DNA of 64,000 bases from Euborellia annulipes (lineage: Eukaryota; Arthropoda; Insecta; Dermaptera; Anisolabididae): the NCBI GenBank assembly GCA_023213315.1, contig JAKCPI010011712.1, forward strand, positions 310,001 through 374,000, written 5' to 3'. Numbering within the stretch: the stretch's first letter is position 1; every line of letters begins with the position of its first letter. The notes beneath the pieces are model-generated. The model worked only from the letters and a program-made list of their open reading frames with translations, did no database searches and was not told the origin of the DNA. This document shows positions 46,569-58,527 of the stretch, one piece after another. The translations under genes and the position numbers were made by a program.

Positions 46569-47224
46569 ACTTTCTCTTACCTATGTATATATGTAATATA
46601 TATATATATAGAGAAAGTATTGGATTCATGTCAAAAATTCGATGTCGAGATTTTGATGGATCTTCACGTTTCGAGGTCCCCTGAATCCAAAAAAGTGGTT
46701 TTCGCGACATGGTCTGTCTGTCTGTGTGTGTGTGTGTTCAATTTTAAGCATGAAGGAATTGAGCTATGAGGCTGAAATGTTATATATAAGTTAAACACCC
46801 CCGGGAGCGTGAAAATAAGCTTTTAATCAAAATCGGCCAAGAAGTACTAGTACTTTACTGATGTACTTTTTCAGTTTTTTTCGATTTTGTCAAAATTGGC
46901 TCTAACGATTTTGATTAAAATTCAAAAATCAATTATTTTTTAGATGCTCTTTCAAATGTATATTCTCATTTTGCTCTCAAAATTGTTTGAAGCACACTTT
47001 ACTCTTGTATTTCATAGGGAATGATAGGAGAAATGGTTGCTATGGTAACAACATATAAATATTTTCCTGTTTATAAATTTTATATCTTGAATTCTAATAT
47101 ATTGGCGGAAACTAAATATATCTCGACACGAAAAATCTGGTGTGACAAGCACAGTACACAACTTTCGATTACCGAAGGTAAGAGAAAGTTGTGTGCTGTG
47201 CGACAGTCACACCAGATTTTTTTT
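46564..47224 (-). mobile_element. Element H copy 14 (short form)
   Basis: Abuts copy 13 with a shared T run: the hairpin end of copy 13 runs into TTTTTTACTTTCTCTTACC, the start of copy 14. Short TG tract (46725-46738), core, GTTGCTATGGTAAC, and an asymmetric hairpin (CGATTACCGAAGGTAAGAG). The three copies 12-14 form a 3.1 kb block. Confidence 0.9.
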
Positions 47225-47365
47225 CATTCTTTTCTTCAAGTTTCAAATTTTTAAACAAAGCTACAGGTTTCCCTGCTGGACCGATTTTCATGAAATTTAA
47301 AATATAAATAGATATTGCCTAAAACCCGATACCTTTGATATAAAATTTCATTTTGGAGCAAAAAC
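47225..47365. repeat. H-associated flank, copy 2
   Basis: Matches 4651-4790 beyond the hairpin end (see that entry), continuing to about 47365 (GGAGCAAAAACGAC). Beyond it, CACCCTGATGACGTCATCTG (47442-47461) contains a TGACGTCA (CRE-type) palindrome. Confidence 0.65.
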
Positions 47366-47763
47366 GACTTTTTGAGAGGACATCAAAATTTCAAATTTGT
47401 CCTATCTTTAACATGGCGAAAAGACAATTCTGACTATTTTTCACCCTGATGACGTCATCTGGGAACACATCTATTAATATTAGTAATTTTCATCCCTAAT
47501 GGAATAAAAATTTTTAGGATAGATCCATTCAGATAGAAATAAGATAAGAAGAAGTGCTACCAACTTAAAAATAAAAATCTTAAAATTTTATAAAATTTGG
47601 TCAAATCCTATTTATATCATTTTAAATGGATACCAAACGATATATTTTTATTTTTTACTGTTTGGAATGCATAATAAAATATCTATTCATGGGATAATTA
47701 GTATTTAATAAAAAAAAATGATTTAATAATATTTAAATGTAATATGTCACAAAATGAAGTGAA
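47366..47763. other. Intergenic DNA
   Basis: AT-rich, with a CRE-like TGACGTCA near 47450. Nothing else recognised. Confidence 0.45.
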
Positions 47764-47963
47764 ATCTCAGCAAAAAACATCGGAGATGCAAAAAGGGGCG
47801 CCTCGCATTATTTTTGCCCAGAGTCGAGGAGAAATCAAAAAAATTCACCTCTCTTTTCTGTATATGAAACAAATAAAATTCTGTAGAGGTTTTATATAAA
47901 ATATTTCCTCGCTTTTATATAAATCAGAAAAGCGAGGCGCATCTCCGAAGTTTTTGGTTGAGA
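47764..47963. mobile_element. MITE M3 (GCGCCTCGC/GCGAGGCGC arms)
   Basis: ATCTCAGCAAAAAACATCGG, AGATGC at left and GCATCTCCGAAGTTTTTGGT, TGAGAT at right are inverted repeats. GCGCCTCGC (left, after an 8-bp insertion) and GCGAGGCGC (right) continue them. About 200 bp, no coding capacity; target duplication unclear. Confidence 0.75.
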
Positions 47964-48994
47964 TAGATGTTAATAAAAATATTATCTAGAGGACTGATAT
48001 TTAAACTTCAAATAATATAATGTAATTTTAAAGGTATGAATTGGAAATAAAAAAATGTTATAAGTAATTTACACAAATTAAAAAAAAATAAATTGAATAA
48101 TGTTTATTTGACGTTGAAACGCCATTGAAACAGTAACCTTGATATTATTTGAAATTCAAGGAGCGGGATGTGCACTCAAGCGAATCCTGGCCCTCGCAGA
48201 AAGGGCAGAGGGGAAGGGGGAGGTCGTTTTGACATTTTTGCCAAGACGTCGTAATGACCAATTGGCCAAGGCAAGAATAGAGCCAAAAACTTCAAAAGAC
48301 CAGGCGCCTTGTGTCATCCGAAAAAAAGAAAAAACAACCGCCGGCAATAACAATTAATCTTTCTATAAGATGCATTATTTGTTTAACCAAGCACTTCGTC
48401 ACTTATACTAGCGGGGGATGAGTTATGTTTAAAAGATGTTGCGAACTGGCCAAATATGTAAAGCGAAAAAATATAAAAGCTAATTTTCAAAACAGAATAA
48501 AGTTTTTGGGTGTTTTCATTTGATATAAATAAGTTTGTTTTTCTAATTTCGTATATTTATCTTATTTTTTTCTTAGCTTAAAATTTTAAATACAAACAAA
48601 TAAATATAAGCGAAGAAGTTGGTTCAGATTAAATAAATAAATAGCAAACAATTGTGCTGGGTTTTAAGGCCACTTAATTTTGCCTCAAAGACGGCGGTGG
48701 TTGACTTAAAGAGGAAACGAGCCCTCCCCCCCCTGAGGGGGTGCAAGGCCGCCCGCCTTTGGGGGTGCAAATCCTTCTAAAGCGAGATTCCATTGGGCTT
48801 GAAATTCGGGTCATTCCCTAATAAATTTATTTTGATAATATTTTATTATCAAAGGAAATAAAAAGTTGTCCTTAGACTCTAAGGATCCTATTTAGGACGA
48901 AATGGCCGACTTGAGAGTAATCACAACAGGGGTGGAAAATGAGAATGTTCCTCCCCATTCTCACCACAACTATTTATTATTTAATATCTCTAAA
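47964..48994. other. Intergenic DNA with a balanced island
   Basis: 48150-48360 is balanced (GGGATGTGCACTCAAGCG, CCAATTGGCCAAGG) and open on both strands (48139-48357 plus, 48156-48353 minus), with no recognised domain in either. 48700-48785 holds poly-C/GGGGGTGC repeats. No gene. Confidence 0.4.
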
Positions 48995-49060
48995 ATAATA
49001 TCAAATTTTATTTTGAAGTAATATTTCGACATGACCGTCTTCATCAGAAGCAAACGCAAA
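48995..49060 (-). repeat. Solitary CTGATGA-type fragment
   Basis: On the minus strand: CTGATGA (49047-49041), A, GAC, loop GGTCAT, GTC, GAAA (49027-49024), TATT. The stem is intact. No opposite arm was seen. Confidence 0.55.
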
Positions 49061-49416
49061 CTTATATCGAATAATTTGTGTCAACTAGCGCGTTTGAATG
49101 TGATTTATTATTATTATTTTTTTTTTAAATAAATTTATTTCCAGTTTCCTTTTATCAATTAAAAAAATCCTGGCTGGAAAGTGGTGCAATTTAAATAAAT
49201 ATTTATAAACAATTTCCATTAATGCTGTATATAGTTGATAATAGTAGGATAAATCAATCAGGAATAGAAGATAAGGACTTTTCCAGAGAAAATTAAACAT
49301 TTTAATATTTTTTTTTATTTTTAGATTATAAAAAAATGTAAAATTTTCCTAATAAATTTTCATTTTAATTTTTTAGTTTTAAAAAATTTAAAAAATTAAT
49401 TATCATAATTTTTTTA
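49061..49416. other. AT-rich spacer
   Basis: A 71-codon minus-strand frame at 49085-49300 is AT-driven with no domain recognised. No repeat identified. Confidence 0.4.
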
Positions 49417-49424
49417 CTAGTCAT

Positions 49425-50067
49425 CATAGGCGTAGCCACGGGGGAGGGATTTGGGGGTTCAACCCCCCCCCCCCAAACCCCATTGGACCCAAGCTATGAC
49501 TAGATATTTAAGCTTTATAATACAAAAAATATAATAATTTTCTCTAGTTTAAAAAAAAAATTAAATAAAATAATTTTATTAAAAGAAACGCAAAAAATTC
49601 AGAAATTTCCCATTGAAAAGAATTAATTTTTGTCTTGTTTTATAAAAAATTAAAGCCTATTAAAATTGATTAAATCTCTCAAATGAAAAATAATAAAAAT
49701 TAATATATAATTAAATTTTTTATTCTTTTTTTTTAGAATAGAATAGAATAGAATAAAGATTTAGAAATCTGGAGATAGGACTCGGATCAAGAGAAATAAA
49801 CAGATAGAAACTCCGCTATTATAGGGATATATATAAAATTCTTTAAGATGTGAGGGTTGCATTTTTTATTGCCTGTAACGAGTTGAAGGAAAAATTGCGG
49901 CACTTAATTAAAAAAGGGCGGGCCCGAGCCAGTCCGAGGGGGTCCAGGAGGGCGGAGTGGCTTGTCATATATTTCATTATACGCCTTATACTGCCCTATT
50001 AGTCGGGGGGGGGGGGGAGGAGAAATAATCCTGAACCCCCCATCGAAAATTTCTGGCTACGCCTATG
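49425..50067. mobile_element. hAT-type element (CATAGGCGTAGCCA ends)
   Basis: Perfect 8-bp duplication CTAGTCAT (49417-49424 and 50068-50075). Termini CATAGGCGTAGCCA and TGGCTACGCCTATG are perfect inverted repeats over 14 bp, next to poly-C and poly-G runs. Inside are a GAATA tandem (49736-49755) and a segment with GGGCGGGCCCGAGCCAG (49916) related to 31254 and, on the other strand, to 51905. 643 bp with no transposase frame. Confidence 0.95.
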
Positions 50068-50075
50068 CTAGTCAT

Positions 50076-51545
50076 AAAAAATAATTACTGTTAAGAAAAT
50101 TTGTATTGAATTTAATCCATTTAAACGAAACCGCATCGAAAATATTTTTTTAAATCCCTAAGTTATTTGAGATTCAAATATAAAGGTCACCAACGCCCTT
50201 AAAGAAACAAAAAAATTCACAGTGTACAGTTGACGCCACTATTAACACATCTCTAAAAACAGGCGTTAAAATTTAACTTTTTAAATTGAGTGTTAAAAAA
50301 TAAAGTAATAAAACTAGGGTTAACAAAAATTCAATTTTTCGATTAATAAAATTTTAATCCTCGTTTCTGAGAGATCAGATGTATTGCTTCCATCTCAGTT
50401 ATCAAAATACAATAATAACCTCACTTTTTGGTTAAAGGCGCCGCCATCTTTGTGTTTTAAACAAATAAGACGTTAAAATCTTTACACTTATATGTTTTAT
50501 TTTTAACATTTTTTTATTACTAAATGTTAATGCTCTGGTATTAGAGTTTTTGCATTCAGAATAGCAATTTGTTGCAAATGAATTAACAATGATTACGAAT
50601 GTTAAATGTTTGCTTAAAAAATATCCAGAAAGGGCTCTTTGACAACCAAGGCTGTCGGAAGTATTCTTTCATTTCACTTCTATTAAAAAAGATTATTTAT
50701 TCAATAATTAGATAGAGCTATGTTTGAAAAAGATGGATTTTTTCCAACAACGCTCAAAGACTTATGTAAGCCAGTCAATAACGTTTAAGATAGAAAATTT
50801 GCGAGATGAGTTTGTACATAGACTAGTTTATGAAATAGTATCACTTTTTTAAAAAAATATTAATTTTCAATCGTTTTTCATACTATACTTTCGTTCTTGA
50901 ACTTTAATATACCCCCTTGTGAAATCAAATTCATAAACTAGTTTATTAAGTAAACAAAATCTTAATCAAATTTAAGTAGCTTAAAAAAGTATGATATTGT
51001 CTGCAAAGTGGTCGAGATGGCAGCGGCGTCGTACTATAAGAAGGCTAGAAACCAAGAGCTCAAGTTAAAACCTGAGCAAGTCGTGGCTTTTATATATTTG
51101 TATATTAATATTCCTGGTTAATTTCTCCATATCATATCTATATTAATATATATCTATTAATAAAATTATTTGATGGATTATATACCCTATTTTGACTAAT
51201 TATGATATTAATTATCAGCATCAAAGCAAATTTATAAACTCTGTAAAAAAAAAAAAATTGAACTAGAGTTTCGATTTATAAATAGATCCTCTGGTTACTT
51301 CAAAGAAATATTACTACTCAGCCTAATATTATTCAATAATTCATAAAGACATTTGTTTTGGATAAATATTGTTTCATTTTCCTTTTAATATTTAAAATGT
51401 TGTTTCGAGTGCTTATTATAAACCACCATAAGGAAAATTTTAAAATTCATCTTTTGTAATTAATTTTACTTTACGCACTGCACTCTATGTAATGTAATGT
51501 AATAATAGAACGATAAAATATTATCTTGTAAATAAAACAAACCAA
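50076..51545. other. Intergenic DNA
   Basis: Mostly AT-rich. Short balanced pieces at 50430-50460 and 51005-51060 (GAGATGGCAGCGGCGTCG). A CACCAACGCCCTT-type segment near 50190. No gene or complete repeat. Confidence 0.4.
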
Positions 51546-51868
51546 TTTTTACTTTCTCTTAACCTATATGGACCCTGTTATGCATTAGTGTGTCAAACGC
51601 CAAAAAATTAAAAATTGAGTTAAGCACGGAATATTGTTTCAAATGCTATAATTAATAGTATTTTTTATGAAATATATCCTAAAAAAATTTATATTTAATG
51701 TTACTTGCACAATTGACAAAAAAAATTATATAGACCTCTATAATCAAATCAAAACAAAACTTTAATTTTAATTTTCTAAAAACTCGGTACCTGGCTCTTG
51801 ACACACTAATGCGTAACAGGGTCCATATATGAAGTAGAGAGAGATAATATAGAGAGAGAAAGTATTAC
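51546..51868 (-). mobile_element. Element H copy 15 (terminal hairpin) split by MITE M2
   Basis: TTTTTACTTTCTCTTAACC lies left of the MITE, and ATATAGAGAGAGAAAGTATT lies right of it. Only the terminal TA-rich hairpin of H remains. Confidence 0.75.
51569..51825. mobile_element. MITE M2, copy 2
   Basis: Ends TGGACCCTGTTATGCATTAG and GCGTAACAGGGTCCA with ATAT/TATA flanks. It is reverse-oriented relative to 41791-42041 and about 90% similar by eye. It sits in the loop of an H terminal hairpin, as M1 does. Confidence 0.9.
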
Positions 51869-52235
51869 TTTTTTATATAAACTTATCTTTACGTTTAAAG
51901 TTAAAGCGGGCTCGAGCTAGTACAATAAGAAGAGGCTCCAGGGGGGCCAAGTCCCTAGACCCACAAGCCCGCCCAAGACGGGCGGCGCGGCTAGTATGAT
52001 TAATTATCGGAAGATAGATGCATAAGGAAAAAAATTATTATTTTTTTTAAATTTATTTATGGGTTGTATTTAAGGGAAAAGGAGGAAAAACGGAAAAATT
52101 CGAAAACCAAAATAAATACATAATGAGTACCGTAAGTAACGGAATATCTGTAAAAAGACAGCAGCTTTGATTAATTGATTTAAGCTTTCACGATTATCGT
52201 TATTAGATATAAAAGACATTTTTTGGCATAAATCG
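51869..52235. other. Intergenic DNA with a decayed GC-rich repeat
   Basis: 51893-51997 (AAGCGGGCTCGAGC, CCAGGGGGGCCAAGTCCC, GCCCGCCCAAGACGGGCGGC) resembles the family R4 opening on the minus strand (ACTAGCCGC) and also the 49916 segment. The rest is AT-rich. Confidence 0.45.
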
Positions 52236-52490
52236 TGGTTTATTTTAGCAAATAATAATACAATAAAATGTGTTACTAATTACAATAAAATAAACAATAC
52301 AACGTGTCGGCTGCAAATTCTGCAGGGGTATTCAGGTAGATGCATTTAGCAACTGTTCAACGTGTTCATTATTCAAAGTGAAAGCATCTACCTGAAGACG
52401 GCTGCAGAATTAGCAGCCAAAATGTTGTATCTTATTGCAATTAGTAACACATTTTATTGTATTATTATTTTCTAAAATTTAAGCCAACAG
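52236..52490. repeat. Inverted-repeat element with CTGAAGA core
   Basis: Left arm AATAATAATACAATAAAATG, TGTTACTAATTAC; right arm GTAACACATTTTATTGTATT. The right arm has CTGAAGA (52392), C, GGCTGC, loop, GCAGCC, AAAA; the left arm has a mutated version on the minus strand. GCATCTACCTGAA and TTCAGGTAGATGC form the inner ends. Confidence 0.75.
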
Positions 52491-53192
52491 CTTTGTTTTT
52501 AGCGCTTAATAAATGCGATTTTTATTTGCTGGCCGCTTTGCATCTGCACTTTGTCTATTGCCTATTGCTACTTGCTAAATCCTGATCCCGGACCTACCTC
52601 AAGAGTTTCTTGTTAAAGAAGTCACTTAGGGCCAATAGAGAGCTCTTTTAATGTTAGTAAATGTCATAAACGAGTCTTTTCATATTATTACAGAATTTCC
52701 TAACATTGCGAAAAGCTTCTTCCACTTAAAATAGCACAAGTTGAAAATTGTTACTAGGCTACTAAAACTTGTATGCACAAGGGTAGAATTAAGCCCTGAA
52801 TACGCTAATATCAATTAATATATCAAATCTTGATCTTTATACTTCCCCACTCTATTATCTAAAGGCATTTTAATTTAAAAAATTTAATATCTATGCATTT
52901 TTGCGTTTCTTGTCATAAGAGTTACAAAAAGACAAAAAATTTTTGAATGCATCTCTGTGTGTGCTTATCTCTGGAACCACCCATCGAATTAGGATGAAAT
53001 TAGATAAATATATAGTCTTAGGTGATTGTAACAAGTTATTAAAACGAGGAGGTAATCGGGCCCGATAAAAATGAAATATTTTAAAAAATAAATGACATAG
53101 GAAGGAGAAATAGATTCATTTAAGAGGACTGGGAAAGTTATGTAACTTTGTTGCCTATTTTCAATTCTCAAGCATTAGCTTAAGAAAACTAT
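52491..53192. other. Intergenic DNA
   Basis: 52540-52640 is slightly balanced (GGCCGCTTTGCATCTG, CCTACCTCAAGAG). Otherwise AT-rich. Nothing else recognised. Confidence 0.45.
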
Positions 53193-53413
53193 AGATTAAT
53201 AATCAAATAGGAAGAATAAAATGAGCAAGCAGCTAATTATATTTCATTTTATTTTTTTATGTAATTGATTGTATCTATCTGTTAAATGTTCTTTTCTTCA
53301 TTTGTAGCCCTGAAGATGGTCCCATACGTGACCGAAACGTCGGCCCTGGTTTCTTAATAAAATGAAATATAATTAGCTGCTTGCTCATTTTATTCTTCCT
53401 ATTTGATTATCAA
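53193..53413. repeat. Inverted-repeat element with CTGAAGA/GAAA core
   Basis: Left arm AATAATCAAATAGGAAGAAT, AAAATGAGCAAGCAGC, TAATTATATTTCATTTTATT; right arm complementary. Just before the right arm: CTGAAGA (53310), T, GGTC, loop CCATACGT, GACC, GAAA (53334), CGTC. The clearest example of this core besides 18018. Confidence 0.8.
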
Positions 53414-53642
53414 CACTCAGCTATATACCTCCTTCATATAGATTAATACACTAATCAGTATTTTATATTACTGACAATTCACAGAAAATTCAAATTTTTT
53501 TGAAAAACTTTTAAGAAAAGACATTAAAGCAAATTTGAGCAGAGCTTCAAAATGTTTCAAAACAAATTGTATCATTTGGAATTTAGAACTAACAGGAGAG
53601 TAGTAGTTACCATTAATAATTCATAGAGTTCTTAAAGAACTC
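53414..53642. other. Short spacer
   Basis: AT-rich, nothing recognised. Confidence 0.45.
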
Positions 53643-53645
53643 TTA

Positions 53646-54699
53646 GGGCCGGTTGCTTCATCCTGGGTGAGCTTGTTAGCCCCGACTTTTTTTGTAGTGC
53701 AGAAACCCACTTCAGTTTTATTTTTATAGTAAAATATACGATATTTCATCATTTTATTGCTAAAAGAAGTATTCTAGAAGTACATATATTTGTTATTTTA
53801 CCTTATATTCTACTTATTTTATCAATAAAATGATGAAATGTTGTATATTTTATAAAATATGTTATAGGCTAGGGCCCGCTTGCATCAGATCTCGTCGCCA
53901 TATTTAGCCCTGAGTTAACCTCACTTTTGAGTAATTTCATATAGATATATGGGGAATTGGAGCCAAGGTCCGGGCTAAAGTTAGCCCAGGCCCAAAGGTG
54001 GGGCTAAGATTTAGCCCTGGGTTGACACGTACGAACATGTATTATGAACACAAGCATTCTAATTTCACCCATATAAATGTAAAAAATAATATAAATGCAA
54101 TATGGAATCTACCGTTTTTTTGTTATTATTCATTTTATGTCAATCAGGATTATACTCGTATATCCAGGATATATTGCAAGTTGTTGAATATTCTCCTAAC
54201 TTCATCTAAGGCATTGCACATGTCTTGTTAATAAAACTATTTGTTTTCAAATTGAATGCAAATTGATATTAAATATTTATATAAATATTTTCACTTGATA
54301 TTACTTCTTGTCAGGTGAAAATAAAAGATATATTTCTTTTTGAAATTATCTTTATTTGAGCCACACAGCTGGCAATTTGTCAAAATAGTTGTGAAGATTG
54401 GAACAATTGACAAATTGTTATGTGAACACTAATAAATCTTGTTTATTTTTTTGAAAATTTTCAAATTTTAGCAAAAAAAATTAAATTCTTATATTTAAAA
54501 TGTATATTAATAATATTTATTTAAATTATGGGTGATAATATCAATTTTTATTTTTTATAATTTTTATAAGATGCCTTAATTGAGTTGCAAACTTCACAAA
54601 CAGAACATGATTTGTTCCCCCGGAAGAGGGTTTCTGCATTACAAAAAAAGCCATTTAGCCCGGGGCTAACAAGCTCACCCAGGATGAAGCAACCGGCCC
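53646..54699. mobile_element. PIF/Harbinger-like element (GGGCCGGTTGCTTC ends)
   Basis: TTA flanks both ends (53643-53645 and 54700-54702). Terminal inverted repeats of about 60 bp open GGGCCGGTTGCTTCATCCTG and continue GGTGAGCTTGTTAGCCC. The interior has a short imperfect palindrome (53735-53855, ATTTCATCATTTTATTG) and GGGCCCGCTTGCATC near 53873, probably nested Harbinger-like material. GCCTTAATTGAGTTGCAAAC matches the sister copies. The 77-codon frame (53998-54231) shows no transposase motif. Confidence 0.85.
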
Positions 54700-54702
54700 T
54701 TA

Positions 54703-55622
54703 GTACATAGTTTTTGAAATATTGATTTGTTTATTAGAAAAGTAAACTTTTATTATTATTTTAATTTAAAAAATTAGAAATATAATGATGTAATTTAATA
54801 ATAAAATTGTGGTGAAGTAACTGTTACAGGTTAATTTAAGTAAATTGGCTTGAAAATTCCTTTATCCTGGTGTTCGTTCATTCACTTATACGTATATCAA
54901 TTTTCAATTTATCATTTCACAACTCTCTAACCCGTGATATATTAAATCACAAAATAATAAATAAATAAAATAAAACGTATTTTTTATGTGTATGAAACAC
55001 TGTAAAAAAAAAATAATTCGAGTTGTAAATGGTAGAAAGAGAGAATAGCGAGAGTATTTGCTGATAATCACTTGAGATTAAGAGATTTTATAGTCTCTAA
55101 GGGAAGAGTTTTCGGCAAACGGTTTATATGTTCCTCACGTAGATATTCTTTTAGAGATCGGCAAAAGATTTGCATCTTGTTTAGGATCGAAACCAGGAAT
55201 TATTTATTGGATTTTTATTTATTAGCCTTCTAATATTTTTCCATTAAATTTTTATTAAATAGTAAAAAAAAAAGTAATATGATGTGGCCAGCATAACAAT
55301 TGCCAAATCTGTATATAAAAATGAAAATATATGTTGCCCTTTATAAATTAAATAAACATGACAGATAATTTTAATTTTTCATACAAGGAGAGAAAAAAGA
55401 AAAAGTATTTTCTCTCCAAAATACTTATTTATTAATGTCAAATGGACCAAGAGAGAAACGAAAAATTTTGGCACATACCTCCGCCTCTACATTGTTATTT
55501 TATAATAATCGTCACTACTTTTGTTACATCCTGTATTTGAATATTTAAAGAACATCACATCACATCATTTGGTTGTTTATAATTTTTAATATTAGCGAAG
55601 ATCAGCGTAATCGTATATATTA
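54703..55622. other. AT-rich intergenic DNA
   Basis: 55020-55190 is slightly less AT-rich. No gene or repeat recognised. Confidence 0.45.
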
Positions 55623-55801
55623 CAATTAAGCCCCCACCTGGATGCTAGAGCCTTAAATAGGTATATGGTATATAGTGAAATAATTTTAATGACCGAAAAA
55701 GGTCAAATAAAATCTGGTACAGATGATTTTATTTTAGCTTAAAATTATTTCACTATATACCATATACTCAAGACTATAGCTCCCAGCTGGGGGCTTAATT
55801 G
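55623..55801. mobile_element. MITE M4 (CAATTAAGCCCCCA ends)
   Basis: CAATTAAGCCCCCACCTGG at left and CCAGCTGGGGGCTTAATTG at right. The inner arms GGTATATGGTATATAGTGAA and TTCACTATATACCATATAC complete inverted repeats of about 65 bp. About 180 bp. It lies close to the hairpin of the next H copy. Confidence 0.8.
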
Positions 55802-55828
55802 TGGTGTTCACTGTACATAATACACGAT

Positions 55829-56576
55829 TGAAAAATCTGGTGTGACTGGTCGCACCAGATTTTTTGTGTCGAGGCAGATTTAGTTTCCGTTGATACGTAT
55901 ATTAAAATTCAAGATGTAAAATTTATAAACATAGGAAAATCTATTTTGTTGCCATGGTAGCCATTTCTCCTATCTTTCATATGAAATACAAGAGTAAAGT
56001 GGTCTCCAAACAATTTTGAAAGAAAAATGAGAATATACATTTAAAAGAGCATGTAAAAATAATTGATTTTTGAATTTTAATCAAAATCGTTAGAGCAAAT
56101 TTTGAGAAAATCGAACAAACTGAAAAACTACATCAGTAAAGTACTAGTACTGGCCGATTTTGTTCAAAAGCTTCGTGTTACATCCCAGGAAAGTCCCTAA
56201 CTTGAATATAAAATTTCAATTTCCTAGCTCTTTTTGTTCTTGAGATATTTTGTTCACAGGGACATAAATAGACCAGTAAAAATATTTAGAATATGTTAGG
56301 TTTCACTAAGTTGTAAATGAAAGAAATATTAAATTTCTAACTCAATATATATTTCTTTCATTTACAACTTAGTGAAACCTCACATATTCTAAATAATTTT
56401 TACTTATAAATATGTTTCACGGAAAACCTACACCACTTTCTCTCCAAACTATAAATAGACCAGGTTGCGAAAACCACTTTTTATCATCAAAATCTCGACA
56501 GTGAATATTTGACATGAAACCAATACTTTTTCTTTCTATATATTAACATATATAGAAGTAAGAGAAAGTAAAAAAG
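55829..56576 (+). mobile_element. Element H copy 16 (short form) with nested insertion
   Basis: The hairpin is shortened by deletion to AATCTGGTGTGACTGGTCGC followed directly by ACCAGATTTTTTGTGTCG. The core is intact (AGTAAAGTACTAGTACTGG). A 174-bp insertion (56277-56450) sits before GACCAGGTTGCGAAAACC. It ends TATATAGAAGTAAGAGAAAG. Confidence 0.87.
56277..56450. mobile_element. Insertion flanked by 13-bp direct repeats
   Basis: ATAAATAGACCAG occurs at 56264-56276 and 56451-56463. Between them is a 127-bp palindrome (TAAAAATATTTAGAATATGT, AGGTTTCACTAAG and their complements) plus a 47-bp non-palindromic tail. Long direct repeats would suit retroposition, but the palindrome suggests a foldback element. 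Superfamily unknown. Confidence 0.6.
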
Positions 56577-57671
56577 GACAAACTTATATGCTTAGAAATA
56601 AAATTGAAATTATTAATAGAATTTTAGATGAAACAATTAATAGACAGTGTAATTGATGGATGGCGATAGCCAACAGATTAAATTTAATTTCATTATTAAA
56701 TTCGTCGTTATCTTATTAATTAACCAAAGGTTCAAACTATTTTTATCGTCTGCCGCAATGAATTTTTACAGATTTGAGCTTCAAATTCAGTTAATGACAT
56801 TCCTGGAGTCATTTTGAGGTACCTGAGTGAATAAGCAAACGAAAGTCAGACACGGAAAGTAGAAACTGCCTTCCTACAAGCATTAGATAATTGAAATTTA
56901 TTTTTGAAAAACAAATTAAATCAAGAATTTGTTAACGTTGTTTTACGTCACGCAGAGGGGCCTTAGATGAAATGTATAGATAATATCTAAAATGTATTCT
57001 GTTTTAATTGGTGTTTTGATCTTTAGTTTGAACTAGTTCTATATAGCCCTCTAGAAAATTAGCTTTAATTCAACCAGATCATTTATTTCACTTACTGTTT
57101 GAATGAACTCATTATATTAAATCAATTTGAACATTAAAGTCGTTCGCAAGATTCTATAAATCATATTTGAATGTGATTGGCTAAAAAAGAAGGAGGCAGA
57201 AATCGAATGGTGATTTATTATTAATCATCTCTAAAGAGAGAGAGAGAGAAGTGGAGGGGAGGGGGTGGCCAGAGAAGATGCAAGTTAGAAAATAAACAAA
57301 AAAATTTCCGATTTGAACTCTTAGAAAGAGCTAAATTTGATATTTCATTAAAAATTAAATTATTCTTTGTTTATTAGTTTTCTTTATAAATATTAATAAG
57401 ATATATATATAATATATTAAGAAATTTCTAAAGGACAAAGAAAAATATTATATTAAAATCTCATTTATAAAGAAAAGATTTCATTTAAAAAAAAATGATA
57501 TAAAAGAAAAAATAATTATTTTATTATAATAATTTTGAAATTTTCCAAGGTATATGTTAAAAGATTATATACAAAAGAAATAATATTTTAATTCAAATGA
57601 AATTTTATCTAATTTGTTTTGGGTCTTTGAAGAATATCAGGAAGACTCAAAGGCTTCCCCCCTCCCCCTCC
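56577..57671. other. Intergenic DNA
   Basis: 56740-56900 is balanced and looks single-copy (CGTCTGCCGCAATG, ATTCCTGGAGTCATTTTG). A (GA)n run at 57236-57250. The rest is AT-rich. Confidence 0.4.
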
Positions 57672-57842
57672 TAGATTGTATACTAACCAAATAGAGTCAA
57701 TTTTCTACATATAATTAAATTTATTTTTCATAAAAGCGCTTAGAAAGGTCTCGATTAATGAATACCATTTAATTTAGAAAAATAGAGACGGGGGTCTAAA
57801 TGGTTTCAGGTGCTGAAAATAAATAAATAAATCAAAAAAAAA
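57672..57842 (+). repeat. SINE/LINE 3' tail, copy with insertion
   Basis: GTATACTAACCAAATAGAG, then 85 bp of different sequence, then AGAGACGGGGGTCTAAATGG, TTTCAGGTGCTGAAAA and an (AAATA)n tail. Same module as 8968-9060. Confidence 0.6.
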
Positions 57843-57909
57843 AACTTCAGTTAATTGTCTGATCCTAGAAAAAGCTTTTGTTGAAGGTTTGGGTTGGTTT
57901 GAGATTGGT

Positions 57910-58228
57910 AAGAATGAGAAAAGATCCGCGCCTGTTTATCCACCAAACACACTATTTAATTATTTGCGAATATTTCGGGTTGCAAAACGCCACCACCCAT
58001 CATCAGTGCAGAAAATGGTTTTGGTGGCGACAAATTCATTCCTTGCTGGTAATTTAAGAACATTGATATTAAAATGACAAACATTTATATAATCAGAGGT
58101 AAAAATGTAGACGACATCCAGCACCAAAACTATTTTCTGCACTGATGATGGATGGCGTTTTGCAACCCGAAACATTTGCAAACAAATAGTGTGGATAAAC
58201 AGGCGCTGATCTCTTAAAAAGGTTTAAT
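57910..58228. repeat. Inverted-repeat element with CTGATGA/GAAA core
   Basis: Left arm (57910-58026) and right arm (58119-58228) are imperfect reverse complements, e.g. GGTTGCAAAACGCCA and GGCGTTTTGCAACCC, GCGCCTGTTTATCCAC and GTGGATAAACAGGCGC. Minus strand, left arm: CTGATGA, T, GGGT, loop, ACCC, GAAA, TATT (58006 down to 57973). Right arm: CTGATGA (58142), T, GGAT, loop, ACCC, GAAA (58169). The 62-73 codon frames here are complementary-arm artefacts. Confidence 0.8.
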
Positions 58229-58527
58229 ATGTATAATTTACACAAAAAAGAATGGAATTTATAATAAGTACCACTTGCAAAAAACACAAACTCATATTAT
58301 TATACAAGAAAAAAGGCAGATCTACTTTTTCAACTACCTGAGTTAATAAATATTAATTAAAATGATCAATTAACAAGAAAAATAATTTTGACGACCAGCT
58401 ATATTTTATATAGGTATATACTAGCTGTGAAAGCCTGATTAATGAATGCGTTTAGGTTAGTTGCTAATTGATACAGGCCATTGTCGATTACATACATACA
58501 TTTTCTCTATTTCATTTATATATATAG
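58229..58527. other. AT-rich spacer
   Basis: Nothing recognised except a short ACTAGCTGTGAAAGCCTG piece (58420-58437) that may be a decayed R4 opening. Confidence 0.4.
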
